Source: Pseudoclavibacter sp. RFBB5 | GTDB taxonomy: Bacteria > Actinomycetota > Actinomycetes > Actinomycetales > Microbacteriaceae | DNA: 64,000 nucleotides | Direction: 5' to 3' | Assembly: GCF_002931555.1 (NCBI RefSeq) | Contig: NZ_PSTZ01000009.1 | Location: 62,001-126,000, forward strand | Part shown: positions 26,838-35,613 of the stretch, one piece after another | How positions within the stretch are numbered: position 1 is the stretch's first letter | Layout of the letters: each line of letters begins with the position of its first letter | Notes under the pieces: generated by a model | Told to the model about the DNA's origin: nothing | Databases searched by the model: none | What the model saw: the letters and a program-made list of their open reading frames with translations, nothing else | Made by a program: the position numbers and the translations under genes

Positions 26838-28010
26838 CTACCTGAAGGCCGGGATGCCGGTCAGCTTGCTGCCGAGGACGAGGGTGTGGATCTCGTCTGT
26901 CCCCTCGTAGGTGCGCACCGACTCGAGGTTGTTCGCATGACGCAGCGGCGAGTAGTCGAGGGTGATGCCGTTGCCGCCCAGGATGGTCCTCGCCTCACGT
27001 GCGATGGCGATCGCCTCGCGCGTGTTGTTGAGCTTGCCAGCGGAGATATGGTGCGGTTGGATGCGGCCGGCGTCCTTGAGGCGTCCGAGCTGGAGCGCGA
27101 GCAGGAAGCCCTTGTTGATCTCGAGCGCCATATCGACGAGCTTCTGCTGCGTCAGCTGGAAGCCGGACAGCGGACGATTGAACGGCTGCCGCTCCCCCGC
27201 GTACGCGAGCGCCGCCTCGAAGCTGTCCCTGGCCGCTCCCATGACGCCCCACGCGATGCCGTAGCGCGCTTCGTTGAGGCACTCGAAGGGCCCGCGCAGC
27301 CCGCGTGCCCCGGGGAGCATCGCATCGGCAGGGACCCTGACCGAGTCCAAGACGATGTCGCACTGCACGGAGGCGCGCATCGAGAGCTTCGGGCCGATCG
27401 GCGTCGCCGAGAACCCAGCGGATGCCGTCGGCACGAGGAAGCCGCGGACGCCGTCGTCGGTCTGCGCCCAGATGACCGCGAGCTGAGCGAGCGACGCCAG
27501 GCCGATCCAGCGCTTGGCCCCGCTGATCACCCAGTCGTCGCCGTCCCGCCGGGCGAATGTACGCATGGTCCCCGGGTCAGATCCAGCCTCTGGCTCGGTC
27601 AGGCCGAAGCATCCGATGACCTCGCCCGCCGCCATGCGCGGAAGCCACTCGTTCTTCTGATCCTCGCTGCCGTGCTTCCAGATCGCGCTCATCGCGAGGG
27701 AGCCCTGCACGGAGACGAACGTGCGGATCCCCGAGTCGCCGGCTTCCAGCTCGGCGGCAGCGATGCCGTACTCGACTGCGCTGCGTCCGGCGCACCCGTA
27801 CCCGCTCAGGTGCATGCCGAGCAGTCCCTCGCTCGCAAGCACCGGCACGAGGTCGATCGGGAACACGGCATCCTCGTACCAGGAGGCGATTCGCGGCCGC
27901 ACGTGCTCGTCCACGAGGAGCCGCACCCGTCGACGCGAGGCCAACTCCTCCTCGCTCAACAGCACGTCGAAATCGACGAGGTCATGGGGCTCAGCTGAGG
28001 GCGAGGGCAT
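26838..28010 (-). CDS. gcdH: Glutaryl-CoA dehydrogenase (acyl-CoA dehydrogenase family)
   Basis: 390 residues. GYGCAGRSAVEYG, DSGIRTFVSVQGSL, CFGLTEPEAGSDPG, RYGIAWGVMGA and the catalytic YEGTDEIH all match glutaryl-CoA dehydrogenases closely. By alignment, the Glu and Arg that set decarboxylating activity in human GCDH (E87, R94, in ELEAGDSGIR here) are conserved. It would convert glutaryl-CoA to crotonyl-CoA and CO2, passing electrons to ETF. ATG 28010 is preferred over 28022 because GGAG lies 7-10 bp upstream. Together with the following CoA-transferase it would make a glutarate catabolic pair. Confidence 0.9.
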   Translation of the reverse strand: MPSPSAEPHDLVDFDVLLSEEELASRRRVRLLVDEHVRPRIASWYEDAVFPIDLVPVLASEGLLGMHLSGYGCAGRSAVEYGIAAAELEAGDSGIRTFVSVQGSLAMSAIWKHGSEDQKNEWLPRMAAGEVIGCFGLTEPEAGSDPGTMRTFARRDGDDWVISGAKRWIGLASLAQLAVIWAQTDDGVRGFLVPTASAGFSATPIGPKLSMRASVQCDIVLDSVRVPADAMLPGARGLRGPFECLNEARYGIAWGVMGAARDSFEAALAYAGERQPFNRPLSGFQLTQQKLVDMALEINKGFLLALQLGRLKDAGRIQPHHISAGKLNNTREAIAIAREARTILGGNGITLDYSPLRHANNLESVRTYEGTDEIHTLVLGSKLTGIPAFR

Positions 28011-28034
28011 ATGCGTCTCCATTCCTGGACAACC

Positions 28035-28043
28035 TTGTCTACA
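28035..28043. promoter_or_regulatory. Possible GntR/FadR-type operator upstream of gcdH
   Basis: TTGTCTACA (28035-28043) approaches the TnGTnnACnA pattern bound by FadR-subfamily GntR regulators and lies 25 bp before the gcdH start. It overlaps a perfect 12-bp palindrome GACAACCTTGTC (28028-28039). No regulator gene is adjacent, so this is weak. Confidence 0.25.
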
Positions 28044-28160
28044 GGGCTCATGCAGCGCCTCCCGAGTGAGAGGCCCGACAGGGCAACGCTAGCCGAGAAG
28101 CTTCGCGCAGAACCAGGGACGAAAGGCCCGAGACGACGCCCGCCGTGTGCGATCGGCCCT

Positions 28161-28212
28161 CAACCACGAAGGACCCGCCCGGAGTCTCCTCCCGGCGGGC
28201 CCTTGGTTGTGG
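28161..28212 (-). terminator. Terminator after adk
   Basis: An imperfect stem of GGACCCGCC (28171-28179) with GGCGGGCCC (28194-28202), extended by caaccacgaa pairing imperfectly with ttggttgtgg, 14 bp after the adk stop. It closes the S10/spc transcription unit before gcdH. Confidence 0.65.
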
Positions 28213-28225
28213 TGCTGTGTCGTGC

Positions 28226-28849
28226 TTACTTGCCGCTCAACCGATGCAGCGGGTGACGCAGGCCACGCTGCTCGAGGGCGGCGAAGATCCGGTTGCGAAC
28301 TTCCTCGACGGTGCCGAAGCCATTGACGCTCACGAGCACACCGCGCGCTGCGTAGGTCTCGAGAAGCGGCGCAGTCTCCTGCAAGTAAACGTTCTGACGG
28401 TGGCGGATGGCCTCTTCCGTGTCGTCCGCGCGACCCTGCTCGAGTGAACGACGGCGGAGACGCTCGACGACGCTGTCCACCTCGACCTTGAGCTCGATGA
28501 CCGCGTCGATGGCGGTGCCCTCCTCCGCGAGCAGCTGCGTCAGGAAGGCGACCTGCTCCAGGGTGCGGGGGTAGCCGTCGAGCAGGAAGCCAGCCGCGGC
28601 GTCTGCCTCGGTCAGGCGGTCGCGCACGAGCTCGTTCGTGAGGGAGTCGGGAACGAGGTTGCCGCTCTCGATGATCTCGCGAACCTGGAGGCCGAGGTTC
28701 GTGCCGTTCTTGATGTTGGCACGGAAGATGTCGCCCGTGGAGATGGCGGGGATGCCGAAGGCCTCAGCGATGCCGACGGCCTGGGTTCCCTTGCCAGCCC
28801 CTGGAGGTCCGACGATGAGCAGGCGGAAGGTCTGGTCGTCATGTGTCAT
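28226..28849 (-). CDS. adk: Adenylate kinase
   Basis: 207 residues; Walker [11 protein letters not shown] at 14-23, the AMP-binding [12 protein letters not shown] and [10 protein letters not shown], and a short LID without a zinc site ([20 protein letters not shown]), as in most high-GC Gram-positives. It interconverts ATP, ADP and AMP. It overlaps secY by 4 bp (ATGA), the classical secY-adk pair, but map does not follow. Confidence 0.97.
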   Translation of the reverse strand: MTHDDQTFRLLIVGPPGAGKGTQAVGIAEAFGIPAISTGDIFRANIKNGTNLGLQVREIIESGNLVPDSLTNELVRDRLTEADAAAGFLLDGYPRTLEQVAFLTQLLAEEGTAIDAVIELKVEVDSVVERLRRRSLEQGRADDTEEAIRHRQNVYLQETAPLLETYAARGVLVSVNGFGTVEEVRNRIFAALEQRGLRHPLHRLSGK

Positions 28850-30204
28850 CGGAGAAGCCCCTCGTAGTTGCGTTGTTGGAGTTGAGCGTCGATCTGCTTC
28901 ACCGTCTCGAGTCCGACACCGACCACGATGAGGATCGAGGCGCCGCCGAACGGGAAGTTGGCGTTCGCGTTGACGGTGGAGAGCGCGATGAGCGGGATGA
29001 GCGCGAGAACGCCCAGGTACAGCGAGCCCGGGAACGTGATGCGCGTCAGCACGAAGTTGAGGTACTCGGCAGTCGGTCGACCGGCGCGGATGCCGGGCAC
29101 GAAGCCGCCGTGCTTGCGCATGTTCTCTGCGACTTCCTCAGGGTTGAAGGCGATCGCGACGTAGAAGTACGTGAAGCCGATGATGAGGAGGAAGTACACC
29201 GCCATGTAGAGCGGGTGGTCTCCGGTCGTGAAGTTGTTCATGACCCAGGTGACCCACTCGGGCGGGGTCTCCCCCGCTGCCGGCTGGTTGAACTGCGCGA
29301 CGAGCGCGGGCAGGTACAGCAGCGACGAGGCGAAGATGACCGGGATCACGCCGGCCTGGTTCACCTTGATGGGGATGTATGTGCTGTTGCCGCCGTAGGT
29401 GCGGCGCCCGACCATGCGCTTCGCGTACTGGACCGGGATGCGCCGCTGGGACTGCTCGACGAACACGACGGCCATCATGATCAGGAGACCGATCGCGATG
29501 ACGATGACGAGCGTCGTCATGCCACCGGTTCCGGCCGCGATGGCGCCGAACGCAGAGGGGAACGAGGCGGCGATCGAGGTGAAGATCAGGAGCGACATGC
29601 CGTTGCCGACGCCGCGCTCCGTGATGAGCTCCGCCATCCACATGATGACGGCAGTGCCTGCCGTCATGGCAGCGACCATGAGCACGATGCGGACCATGTT
29701 GATCACGGCGTTCTCGGGCGTCGCCGCCGACTCATTGAGCATGTTGAGGACGTTCTCGCAGGCTGCGTTGCCCGTGCCGAAGAGCGTCCCGGACTTCGCG
29801 ACTGTGGCGAGCGTCGTCGCCTGCAGGATCGCGAGGGCGATCGTCAGGTAGCGCGTGTACTGCGTGAGCTTCGACTGGCCCGCCTGACCCTCCTTATGGA
29901 GTGCCTCGAAGTGGGGGATGACCACACGCAGCAGCTGCGTGATGATCGATGCCGTGATGTACGGCATGATGCCCAGCGCGAAGATCGACAACTGGAGCAG
30001 CGCACCACCGGAGAACAGGTTGACCATGTCGTAGAGACCGGCCATCTGCGTCCCAGTGTCGAGACACTGCTGCACGTTGACGTAGTTCACAAAGGGGCCA
30101 GGAACCGTGGTGCCGATCCGGTAGATGGCGACCATAGCGAGCGTGAAGAGGATCTTGCGACGAAGATCCGGAGTCTTGAACACTCGTGCGACGGCACTGA
30201 ACAC
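28846..30204 (-). CDS. secY: Protein translocase subunit SecY
   Basis: 452 residues with ten predicted membrane helices. [20 protein letters not shown] at the start, the plug-region [30 protein letters not shown], the [13 protein letters not shown] loop and [15 protein letters not shown] that contact the ribosome and SecA are all present. Channel of the Sec pathway in the inner membrane. It follows rplO after a 72-bp gap with a strong hairpin, and overlaps adk. Confidence 0.98.
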   Translation of the reverse strand: MFSAVARVFKTPDLRRKILFTLAMVAIYRIGTTVPGPFVNYVNVQQCLDTGTQMAGLYDMVNLFSGGALLQLSIFALGIMPYITASIITQLLRVVIPHFEALHKEGQAGQSKLTQYTRYLTIALAILQATTLATVAKSGTLFGTGNAACENVLNMLNESAATPENAVINMVRIVLMVAAMTAGTAVIMWMAELITERGVGNGMSLLIFTSIAASFPSAFGAIAAGTGGMTTLVIVIAIGLLIMMAVVFVEQSQRRIPVQYAKRMVGRRTYGGNSTYIPIKVNQAGVIPVIFASSLLYLPALVAQFNQPAAGETPPEWVTWVMNNFTTGDHPLYMAVYFLLIIGFTYFYVAIAFNPEEVAENMRKHGGFVPGIRAGRPTAEYLNFVLTRITFPGSLYLGVLALIPLIALSTVNANANFPFGGASILIVVGVGLETVKQIDAQLQQRNYEGLLR

Positions 30205-30236
30205 TACGTTCCTGCTTTCATTTCTCGTGAAAGAGA

Positions 30237-30270
30237 CAAGCGGGGGTCGGCAACCGCCGACCCCCGCTTG
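30237..30270 (-). other. 15-bp stem-loop between rplO and secY
   Basis: CAAGCGGGGGTCGGC (30237-30251) and GCCGACCCCCGCTTG (30256-30270) pair perfectly around AACC. It starts 6 bp after the rplO stop and is followed in the transcript by UCUCUUUC. It resembles a (partial) terminator inside the spc operon. Confidence 0.75.
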
Positions 30271-30276
30271 GAGTTA

Positions 30277-30750
30277 CTACTTGACGGAACCGCCGGCAGC
30301 AACGATCTTCTGCTCTGCTGAGCTGGAGACCTTGTCGACCGCGACGTTCAGCTTAACCGCAATCTCGCCATTGCCGAGCACCTTGACGGGCTCGTTCTTG
30401 CGAACTGCGCCCTTTGCCACGAGGCCGGCGATGGTGACGTCGCCGCCTTCGGGGAAGAGCTCAGCCAGCTTGGAGAGGTTGACGACCTGGTACTCGACGC
30501 GGAACGGGTTCTTGAACCCGCGCAGCTTCGGCGTACGCATGTGCAGTGGCATCTGGCCACCTTCGAAGCCGATGCGCACGGTTGTACGCGCCTTCGACCC
30601 CTTGGTGCCGCGACCAGCGGTCTTGCCCTTGGAGCCCTCACCGCGACCGACGCGCGTCTTGGACTTCTTGGCGCCGGGAGCGGGACGGAGGTGGTGGACC
30701 TTGAGCTGCGGCTCGGAGGTCACGTCCTTCTCGTTCTCGTTCTTGCTCAT
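30277..30750 (-). CDS. rplO: 50S ribosomal protein uL15
   Basis: 157 residues. The basic [26 protein letters not shown] and [22 protein letters not shown] segments, [19 protein letters not shown], and ending VAAGGSVK are typical of uL15. It overlaps rpmD by 4 bp. N-terminal ~14 residues are an acidic/Asn-rich extension. Late-assembling 50S protein. Confidence 0.97.
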   Translation of the reverse strand: MSKNENEKDVTSEPQLKVHHLRPAPGAKKSKTRVGRGEGSKGKTAGRGTKGSKARTTVRIGFEGGQMPLHMRTPKLRGFKNPFRVEYQVVNLSKLAELFPEGGDVTIAGLVAKGAVRKNEPVKVLGNGEIAVKLNVAVDKVSSSAEQKIVAAGGSVK

Positions 30751-30935
30751 TCGGAAATCTCCTCAACTGAGACCAGGTGAGCGACAGTCTTGACGTAGCC
30801 GCGGTTCACCGAGTTGTCCGGCCTCACGACGGTGTCGCCGATGCGCTTGAGGCCGAGCGAGCGCAGGGTGTCGCGCTGGTTCTGCTTCTCGCTGATCTTG
30901 GACTTGATCTGGGTCACCTTGAGACTCGCGGCCAT
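30747..30935 (-). CDS. rpmD: 50S ribosomal protein uL30
   Basis: 62 residues. [20 protein letters not shown] and [30 protein letters not shown] are the two conserved halves of uL30. It overlaps rpsE by one base (TGATG-type) and rplO by 4 bp. Absent in some bacteria but usual in Actinobacteria. Confidence 0.97.
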   Translation of the reverse strand: MAASLKVTQIKSKISEKQNQRDTLRSLGLKRIGDTVVRPDNSVNRGYVKTVAHLVSVEEISE

Positions 30936-31660
30936 CAGGCACCAACCTTCTGTGCTTCGGCTGCTGCCTTGGCCGCGTTGGCCTCGGCACGCAGGATGCG
31001 CTGCGGGACGACCTGGTCGACAGGCAGGCCACGGCGAGCTGCGACTGCGCGCGGCTCCTCGAGCTGCTTGAGGGCCGCGACGGTCGCGTGCACGATGTTG
31101 ATCGTGTTCGACGAGCCGAGCGACTTCGACAGGACGTCATGGATGCCCGCGCACTCGAGTACGGCGCGGACGGGGCCACCGGCGATAACACCGGTACCTG
31201 CAGCGGCGGGACGGAGCAGGACGACGCCTGCTGCTGCCTCGCCCTGCACGGGGTGCGGGATCGTCTTCAGGACGCGGGGGACGCGGAAGAAGTTCTTCTT
31301 CGCCTCTTCGACGCCCTTGGAGATGGCCAGCGGGACCTCACGGGCCTTGCCGTAGCCGACGCCCACGAGACCGTTGCCGTCTCCGACGACGACGAGCGCG
31401 GTGAACGCGAAGCGACGACCGCCCTTGACGACCTTGGAGACGCGGTTGATGGTGACGACGCGCTCCAGGAACTGGCTCTTGTCATCGCGGGAGTTGCGGT
31501 CACGACCGCCACCCTGGCCGCGCTCGCCGCGACCGCCGCCGCGACGGTTGTTGTCGCGTCCGCTGCCGCCTTCGCGCTGTGCCGACTCACTCGACGCGGC
31601 CGTCTCAACGGGCGTGTCGGTCATGTTGTCGGGCGTGTTGGTGTCGATTTTCTCGGTCAC
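30935..31660 (-). CDS. rpsE: 30S ribosomal protein uS5
   Basis: 241 residues. The core from ~62 ([20 protein letters not shown]) through [34 protein letters not shown] and [16 protein letters not shown] is a standard uS5. The ~60-residue N-terminal extension is Arg/Gly-rich ([19 protein letters not shown]), RGG-like and likely disordered. It overlaps rplR by 4 bp. Confidence 0.96.
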   Translation of the reverse strand: MTEKIDTNTPDNMTDTPVETAASSESAQREGGSGRDNNRRGGGRGERGQGGGRDRNSRDDKSQFLERVVTINRVSKVVKGGRRFAFTALVVVGDGNGLVGVGYGKAREVPLAISKGVEEAKKNFFRVPRVLKTIPHPVQGEAAAGVVLLRPAAAGTGVIAGGPVRAVLECAGIHDVLSKSLGSSNTINIVHATVAALKQLEEPRAVAARRGLPVDQVVPQRILRAEANAAKAAAEAQKVGA

Positions 31661-32028
31661 AGGTTCAGCCCTGCCTCTCGTGCTCCATCAGCGATGGCCG
31701 CGACGCGACCGGCGTACTTGTTGCCGCCGCGGTCGAAGACCACGCTCTCGATGCCGGCGTCCTTGGCGCGTGCGCCGACGAGCTCGCCGACACGCTTCGC
31801 CTTTGCGGACTTGTCGCCCTCGAACGCACGCAGCTCAGCTTCCATGGTGGATGCGGATGCGAGCGTGATGCCCTTGGTGTCGTCGACAACCTGGACGAAG
31901 ACGTGACGCGCGGAGCGCGTGACGACGAGACGGGGACGCTGCGCGTCGCCGGAGACCTTCTTGCGAAGGCGGACGTGGCGGCGACGGGTCGCTGCCTGCT
32001 TGCTCTTTCCTCGAGTTCCGAGTCCCAT
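31657..32028 (-). CDS. rplR: 50S ribosomal protein uL18
   Basis: 123 residues. Basic N-terminus ([21 protein letters not shown]), [20 protein letters not shown], and the 5S-rRNA-binding C-terminus ending in REAGLNL. 2 bp after rplF; overlaps rpsE by 4 bp. Forms the central protuberance with uL5 and 5S rRNA. Confidence 0.97.
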   Translation of the reverse strand: MGLGTRGKSKQAATRRRHVRLRKKVSGDAQRPRLVVTRSARHVFVQVVDDTKGITLASASTMEAELRAFEGDKSAKAKRVGELVGARAKDAGIESVVFDRGGNKYAGRVAAIADGAREAGLNL

Positions 32029-32030
32029 GG

Positions 32031-32567
32031 TTACTTACCTGACTTTCCGGCCTTGCGGCGGATCTGCTCGCCCTCGTAACGCACGCCCTTGCCCTTGTAG
32101 GGCTCGGGGAGGCGGAGCTTGCGGATGTTCGCTGCGACCTCGCCGACAGCCTGCTTGTCGATTCCGACGACCGTGAGCTTGTTGTTGCCCTCGACCTGGA
32201 ACGTGATGCCCGCCGGGGGCTCGACGTTGATCGGGTGCGAGTAGCCGAGTGCGAACTCGACGCCCGTGCCCTTGGAAACGATGCGGTAACCGGTTCCAAC
32301 GACCTCGAGCTTCTTGGTGTAGCCCTCGGTGACGCCGATGATGTTGTTGTTGATGAGCGTGCGGGTCAGGCCGTGCAGTGCACGTGACTCACGCTCGTCG
32401 TTCGGACGCGTGACGAGAACCTGACCGTCTTCGAGCTTGACCTCGATGGGGTTCGCGACGACGAGCGCGAGCTCGCCCTTCGGGCCCTTGACGGTGACGT
32501 TCTGCGCGTCGATCTTGATGTCAACGCCAGCTGGGACGCTGATCGGGAGACGACCAATTCGTGACAT
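32031..32567 (-). CDS. rplF: 50S ribosomal protein uL6
   Basis: 178 residues with the duplicated uL6 fold: [18 protein letters not shown] ... VKGPKGEL in the first half and [42 protein letters not shown] in the second. 6 bp after rpsH. Sits near the sarcin-ricin loop. Confidence 0.97.
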   Translation of the reverse strand: MSRIGRLPISVPAGVDIKIDAQNVTVKGPKGELALVVANPIEVKLEDGQVLVTRPNDERESRALHGLTRTLINNNIIGVTEGYTKKLEVVGTGYRIVSKGTGVEFALGYSHPINVEPPAGITFQVEGNNKLTVVGIDKQAVGEVAANIRKLRLPEPYKGKGVRYEGEQIRRKAGKSGK

Positions 32568-32573
32568 GACGGA

Positions 32574-32972
32574 TTACCACACGTAGGCGAGGACTTCTCC
32601 GCCTACGCCCTTCTGCTCGGCCTGACGGTCCGTGAGGAGACCGGAGGAGGTGGACAGGATGGCAATGCCGAGGCCGCCGAGGACGCTTGGCAGCTCGGTC
32701 GAGCGCGCGTAGACGCGAAGACCTGGCTTGGAGACGCGCTTGATGCCGACGATCGACCTCTCGCGGTTCGGACCGAACTTGAGCGAGAGAGTGAGGGTCT
32801 GGCCCACTCGTGCATCTTCGACTGTCCAGTCGGTGATGTAACCCTCGCGCTTGAGGATGTCGGCAATGTGGGACTTGAGCTTCGAGCTCGGCATCGACAC
32901 GGAGTCGTGGTGCGCCGAGTTCGCGTTGCGCAGTCGCGTCAGCATATCTGCGACGGGATCTGTCATCGTCAT
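32574..32972 (-). CDS. rpsH: 30S ribosomal protein uS8
   Basis: 132 residues, the usual length. [53 protein letters not shown], and GGEVLAYVW fit uS8. ATG 32972 is preferred because AAAGG lies 8 bp upstream; ATG 32966 is a possible alternative. It follows rplE by 125 bp, which lacks rpsN and instead holds two hairpins. Confidence 0.97.
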   Translation of the reverse strand: MTMTDPVADMLTRLRNANSAHHDSVSMPSSKLKSHIADILKREGYITDWTVEDARVGQTLTLSLKFGPNRERSIVGIKRVSKPGLRVYARSTELPSVLGGLGIAILSTSSGLLTDRQAEQKGVGGEVLAYVW

Positions 32973-32994
32973 GATGAGTGCCTTTCGCCTGGTT

Positions 32995-33020
32995 TCGCGG
33001 GGCCGTACACGGCCCCGCGA
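32995..33020 (-). other. 11-bp stem-loop before rpsH
   Basis: TCGCGGGGCCG (32995-33005) and CGGCCCCGCGA (33010-33020) pair perfectly around TACA, 22 bp before the rpsH start. Second of two hairpins in the rplE-rpsH gap. Confidence 0.75.
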
Positions 33021-33060
33021 CCTGTGGTGGACGGGCGGTTGCGGTTGCAACAGCCCGATG

Positions 33061-33084
33061 GGGTCACGGCTGCTGCCGTGACCC
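33061..33084 (-). other. 10-bp stem-loop after rplE
   Basis: GGGTCACGGC (33061-33070) and GCCGTGACCC (33075-33084) pair perfectly around a 4-nt loop, 13 bp after the rplE stop. There is no U-run. Possible attenuator or RNase-processing/stability site inside the spc operon. Confidence 0.7.
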
Positions 33085-33097
33085 TCGGGTGTTCAGA

Positions 33098-33685
33098 CTA
33101 GTTCTGCTGGAGACCGGCCTGGAACGGGAAGCCGAGCTTGCCCAGGAGGGCGCGTCCTTCTTCGTCGTTCTTCGCCGTCGTGACGACGGTGATGTCCATA
33201 CCGCGTGTGCGGTCGATCTTGTCTGGATCGATCTCATGGAACATTACCTGCTCCGTGAGGCCGAAGGTGTAGTTTCCGTTGCCGTCGAACTGGCGGTCGC
33301 TGAGACCACGGAAGTCGCGGATACGGGGAAGGGCAAGCGAGAGCAGGCGGTCGAGGAACTCCCACATGCGGTCGCCGCGCAGCGTGACGTGCGCGCCGAT
33401 CGGCTGACCTTCGCGCAGCTTGAACTGCGCGATGGACTTCGTGGCCTTCGTGACCTTGGGCTTCTGGCCCGTGATCGCCGTGAGGTCCGTGATGGCACCC
33501 TCGATGATCTTGCCGTCGCGAGCTGCCTCGCCAACACCCATGTTCACGACGATCTTCACGAGACCCGGAACCTGGTGGACGTTGCTCACGCCGAGGTCTG
33601 CCTGCAGCTGAGCCTTGAGCTCTTCGCGGTACTTCAGCTTGAGACGGGGCTGGATTTTGCCAGCCTCCGTGGCGATGTCAGTCAT
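33098..33685 (-). CDS. rplE: 50S ribosomal protein uL5
   Basis: 195 residues. [61 protein letters not shown] and the C-terminal [15 protein letters not shown] are typical (family ~180-190). It binds 5S rRNA. 2 bp after rplX. It is directly followed by tandem hairpins rather than by rpsN. Confidence 0.97.
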   Translation of the reverse strand: MTDIATEAGKIQPRLKLKYREELKAQLQADLGVSNVHQVPGLVKIVVNMGVGEAARDGKIIEGAITDLTAITGQKPKVTKATKSIAQFKLREGQPIGAHVTLRGDRMWEFLDRLLSLALPRIRDFRGLSDRQFDGNGNYTFGLTEQVMFHEIDPDKIDRTRGMDITVVTTAKNDEEGRALLGKLGFPFQAGLQQN

Positions 33686-33687
33686 AT

Positions 33688-34155
33688 CTACTCGTCGTCC
33701 TTCTTCTTCGGTGCGGCGGCCTTGGCCTTCGTCGCAGGCTTCTTCTCGGCCTTCTCAGCCTTGTCAGCCTTGGCGGCCTTCTCTGCCTTGGCAGGCTTGG
33801 CTGCGCGACGCGAGGGCTTGAAGACGCGCGTGCGCACCGTCTTGGTGACGCCGTCCTTCGTGACCTCTTCGACCTGCACACCGGTGCGAGCCGGCTGCTT
33901 GGTCTCGGGGTCGACGAGTGCGACGTTCGAGATGTGGATGGGGGCCTCGACGGTCTCGATGCCACCCGTCTTCGTGCCACGCTGCGTCTGTCCGACGCGA
34001 ACGTGCTTGGTCACGAAGTTGATGCCCTGGACGAGAATGCGGTTCTCATCGCGGAGCACCTCGAGCACTTCGCCCTGCTTGCCGCGGTCTCCACCGCGAG
34101 CCTGGCTCGTGCCTGAGATGACCTGGACCAGGTCTCCCTTGCGGATCGTTGCCAT
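33688..34155 (-). CDS. rplX: 50S ribosomal protein uL24 with Lys/Ala-rich tail
   Basis: 155 residues against ~105 in most bacteria. Core 1-~110 with the KOW motif ([40 protein letters not shown]). Residues ~113-155 are a highly basic Lys/Ala repeat tail ([19 protein letters not shown]) ending acidic. The tail is probably disordered and may add rRNA contacts. Between rplN (3 bp) and rplE (2 bp). Confidence 0.96.
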   Translation of the reverse strand: MATIRKGDLVQVISGTSQARGGDRGKQGEVLEVLRDENRILVQGINFVTKHVRVGQTQRGTKTGGIETVEAPIHISNVALVDPETKQPARTGVQVEEVTKDGVTKTVRTRVFKPSRRAAKPAKAEKAAKADKAEKAEKKPATKAKAAAPKKKDDE

Positions 34156-34158
34156 GGG

Positions 34159-34527
34159 TTAAATCACCTCCGGCGCGAGCGACACGATCTTCATGAACTT
34201 CTTGTCGCGGAGCTCGCGACCGACCGGTCCGAAGATTCGAGTGCCACGCGGCTCGTTGTCACCCTTGAGGATGACCGCTGCGTTCTCGTCGAACTTGATG
34301 TACGAGCCGTCGGGACGACGGGTCGACTTGATCGTGCGAACGATGACGGCCTTGACGACCTCACCCTTCTTGAGGTTGCCGCCGGGGATCGCGTCCTTGA
34401 CGGTCGCGACGATGACGTCACCGATTCCCGCGTAGCGGCGGCCGGAGCCACCGAGTACGCGGATCGTGAGGAGTTCCTTGGCGCCGGTGTTGTCGGCGAC
34501 GCGGACTCGGGATTCTTGCTGAAGCAT
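34159..34527 (-). CDS. rplN: 50S ribosomal protein uL14
   Basis: 122 residues, invariant length. [59 protein letters not shown] and [20 protein letters not shown] are near-identical to the consensus. 39 bp after rpsQ; start ATG with GAAGGAA upstream. Binds h14 across the subunit interface. Confidence 0.98.
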   Translation of the reverse strand: MLQQESRVRVADNTGAKELLTIRVLGGSGRRYAGIGDVIVATVKDAIPGGNLKKGEVVKAVIVRTIKSTRRPDGSYIKFDENAAVILKGDNEPRGTRIFGPVGRELRDKKFMKIVSLAPEVI

Positions 34528-34566
34528 CTGTCAAATTCCTTCGCTGAGCGGTCGAAGAGGCGAGGC

Positions 34567-34863
34567 CTACTTCGCCTTCTCCAGGATCTCGACCAGGCGC
34601 CAGCGCTTGGTAGCGCTGAGGGGACGGGTCTCTGCAATCAGGACGAGGTCGCCGATGCCGGCCTGGTTGTCGGCGTCGTGCGCCTTGACCTTGCTCGAGC
34701 GGCGGAGCACCTTGCCGTAGAGGGGGTGCTTGACGCGCTCTTCGACCGAGACGGTGATGGTCTTGTCCATCTTGTCGCTCGTGACGTAGCCGCGCCGGGT
34801 CTTCCGGTAGTTGCGCTCGTGCGCCTCTTCCGTTGCCTCGGGCTGTGTCGTGCTTTCAGCCAT
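34567..34863 (-). CDS. rpsQ: 30S ribosomal protein uS17
   Basis: 98 residues. [41 protein letters not shown], and [21 protein letters not shown] match uS17. A ~20-residue Glu/Thr-rich N-terminal extension precedes the core. Overlaps rpmC by one base. Confidence 0.97.
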   Translation of the reverse strand: MAESTTQPEATEEAHERNYRKTRRGYVTSDKMDKTITVSVEERVKHPLYGKVLRRSSKVKAHDADNQAGIGDLVLIAETRPLSATKRWRLVEILEKAK

Positions 34864-35192
34864 TACTTGGTCTCCTCGTTCTCAGCCTCGGGCGCAGCCT
34901 CAGGGGCTTCGGCCTTCTTCGAAGCCTTCGTGGCCTTCGACTTCTTGGCCGGCTTCTCGACCGGGGCCGGGGTTGCGCGGATCCCGAGCTCACGCTCGCG
35001 GATCACCGTGTAGATGCGCGCGATGTCGCGCTTGACCTGACGGATGCGTCCACGCTCTTCGACCTGGTTGGTCACGGCCTGGAAGCGCAGGTTGAACAGC
35101 TCTTCCTTCGCCTTCTTGAGCTCTTCGACGAGACGTCCGTCTTCGAAGTTGTCGAGCTCGGTGGTGGCGAGCTCCTTGGTACCAATCGCCAT
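34863..35192 (-). CDS. rpmC: 50S ribosomal protein uL29 with charged C-terminal extension
   Basis: 109 residues against ~65-75 typically. Residues 1-~70 are uL29 ([40 protein letters not shown]). Residues ~71-109 are a Lys/Ala then Glu/Ala-rich tail ([20 protein letters not shown]). uL29 lies at the exit tunnel near trigger-factor and SRP sites, so the tail could sit in their path; inference. Confidence 0.96.
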   Translation of the reverse strand: MAIGTKELATTELDNFEDGRLVEELKKAKEELFNLRFQAVTNQVEERGRIRQVKRDIARIYTVIRERELGIRATPAPVEKPAKKSKATKASKKAEAPEAAPEAENEETK

Positions 35193-35194
35193 GA

Positions 35195-35611
35195 TTACTC
35201 GCCTTCCTCGCGCGAAATGATGCGTGCCTTGAGCGGCAGCTTGTGGATGGCGCGTGTGAGGGCCTCGCGAGCGAGCTCCTCGCTGACGCCGGCGACCTCG
35301 AAGAGGACGCGGCCGGGCTTGACGTTCGCGACCCAGGAGTCGACTGCACCCTTACCGGAACCCATGCGGGTCTCGGCGGGGCGGGCGGTCATCGGGCGGT
35401 CCGGGTAGATGTTGATCCAGACCTTGCCGCCACGCTTGATGTGGCGGGTCATCGCGATACGAGCTGCCTCGATCTGACGGTTCGTGACGTAGGACGGCGT
35501 GAGCGCCTGGATGCCGAACTCGCCGAACGAGACGGTGTTGCCACCCTTCGACATGCCGCTGCGGTCCGGGCGGTGCTGCTTACGGTGCTTGACTCGACGT
35601 GGAATCAACAT
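35195..35611 (-). CDS. rplP: 50S ribosomal protein uL16
   Basis: 138 residues. [20 protein letters not shown], the [20 protein letters not shown] and [20 protein letters not shown] motifs, and [20 protein letters not shown] identify uL16. It helps position A-site tRNA and is bound late in assembly. 2 bp after rpsC. Confidence 0.98.
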   Translation of the reverse strand: MLIPRRVKHRKQHRPDRSGMSKGGNTVSFGEFGIQALTPSYVTNRQIEAARIAMTRHIKRGGKVWINIYPDRPMTARPAETRMGSGKGAVDSWVANVKPGRVLFEVAGVSEELAREALTRAIHKLPLKARIISREEGE

Positions 35612-35613
35612 GG

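Noticed and set aside
32973-33097. Short rpsN gene missed between rplE and rpsH
   Set aside because: The gap is 125 bp, too short for the ~61-residue protein, and none of the six frames shows the zinc-site CxxC pattern.
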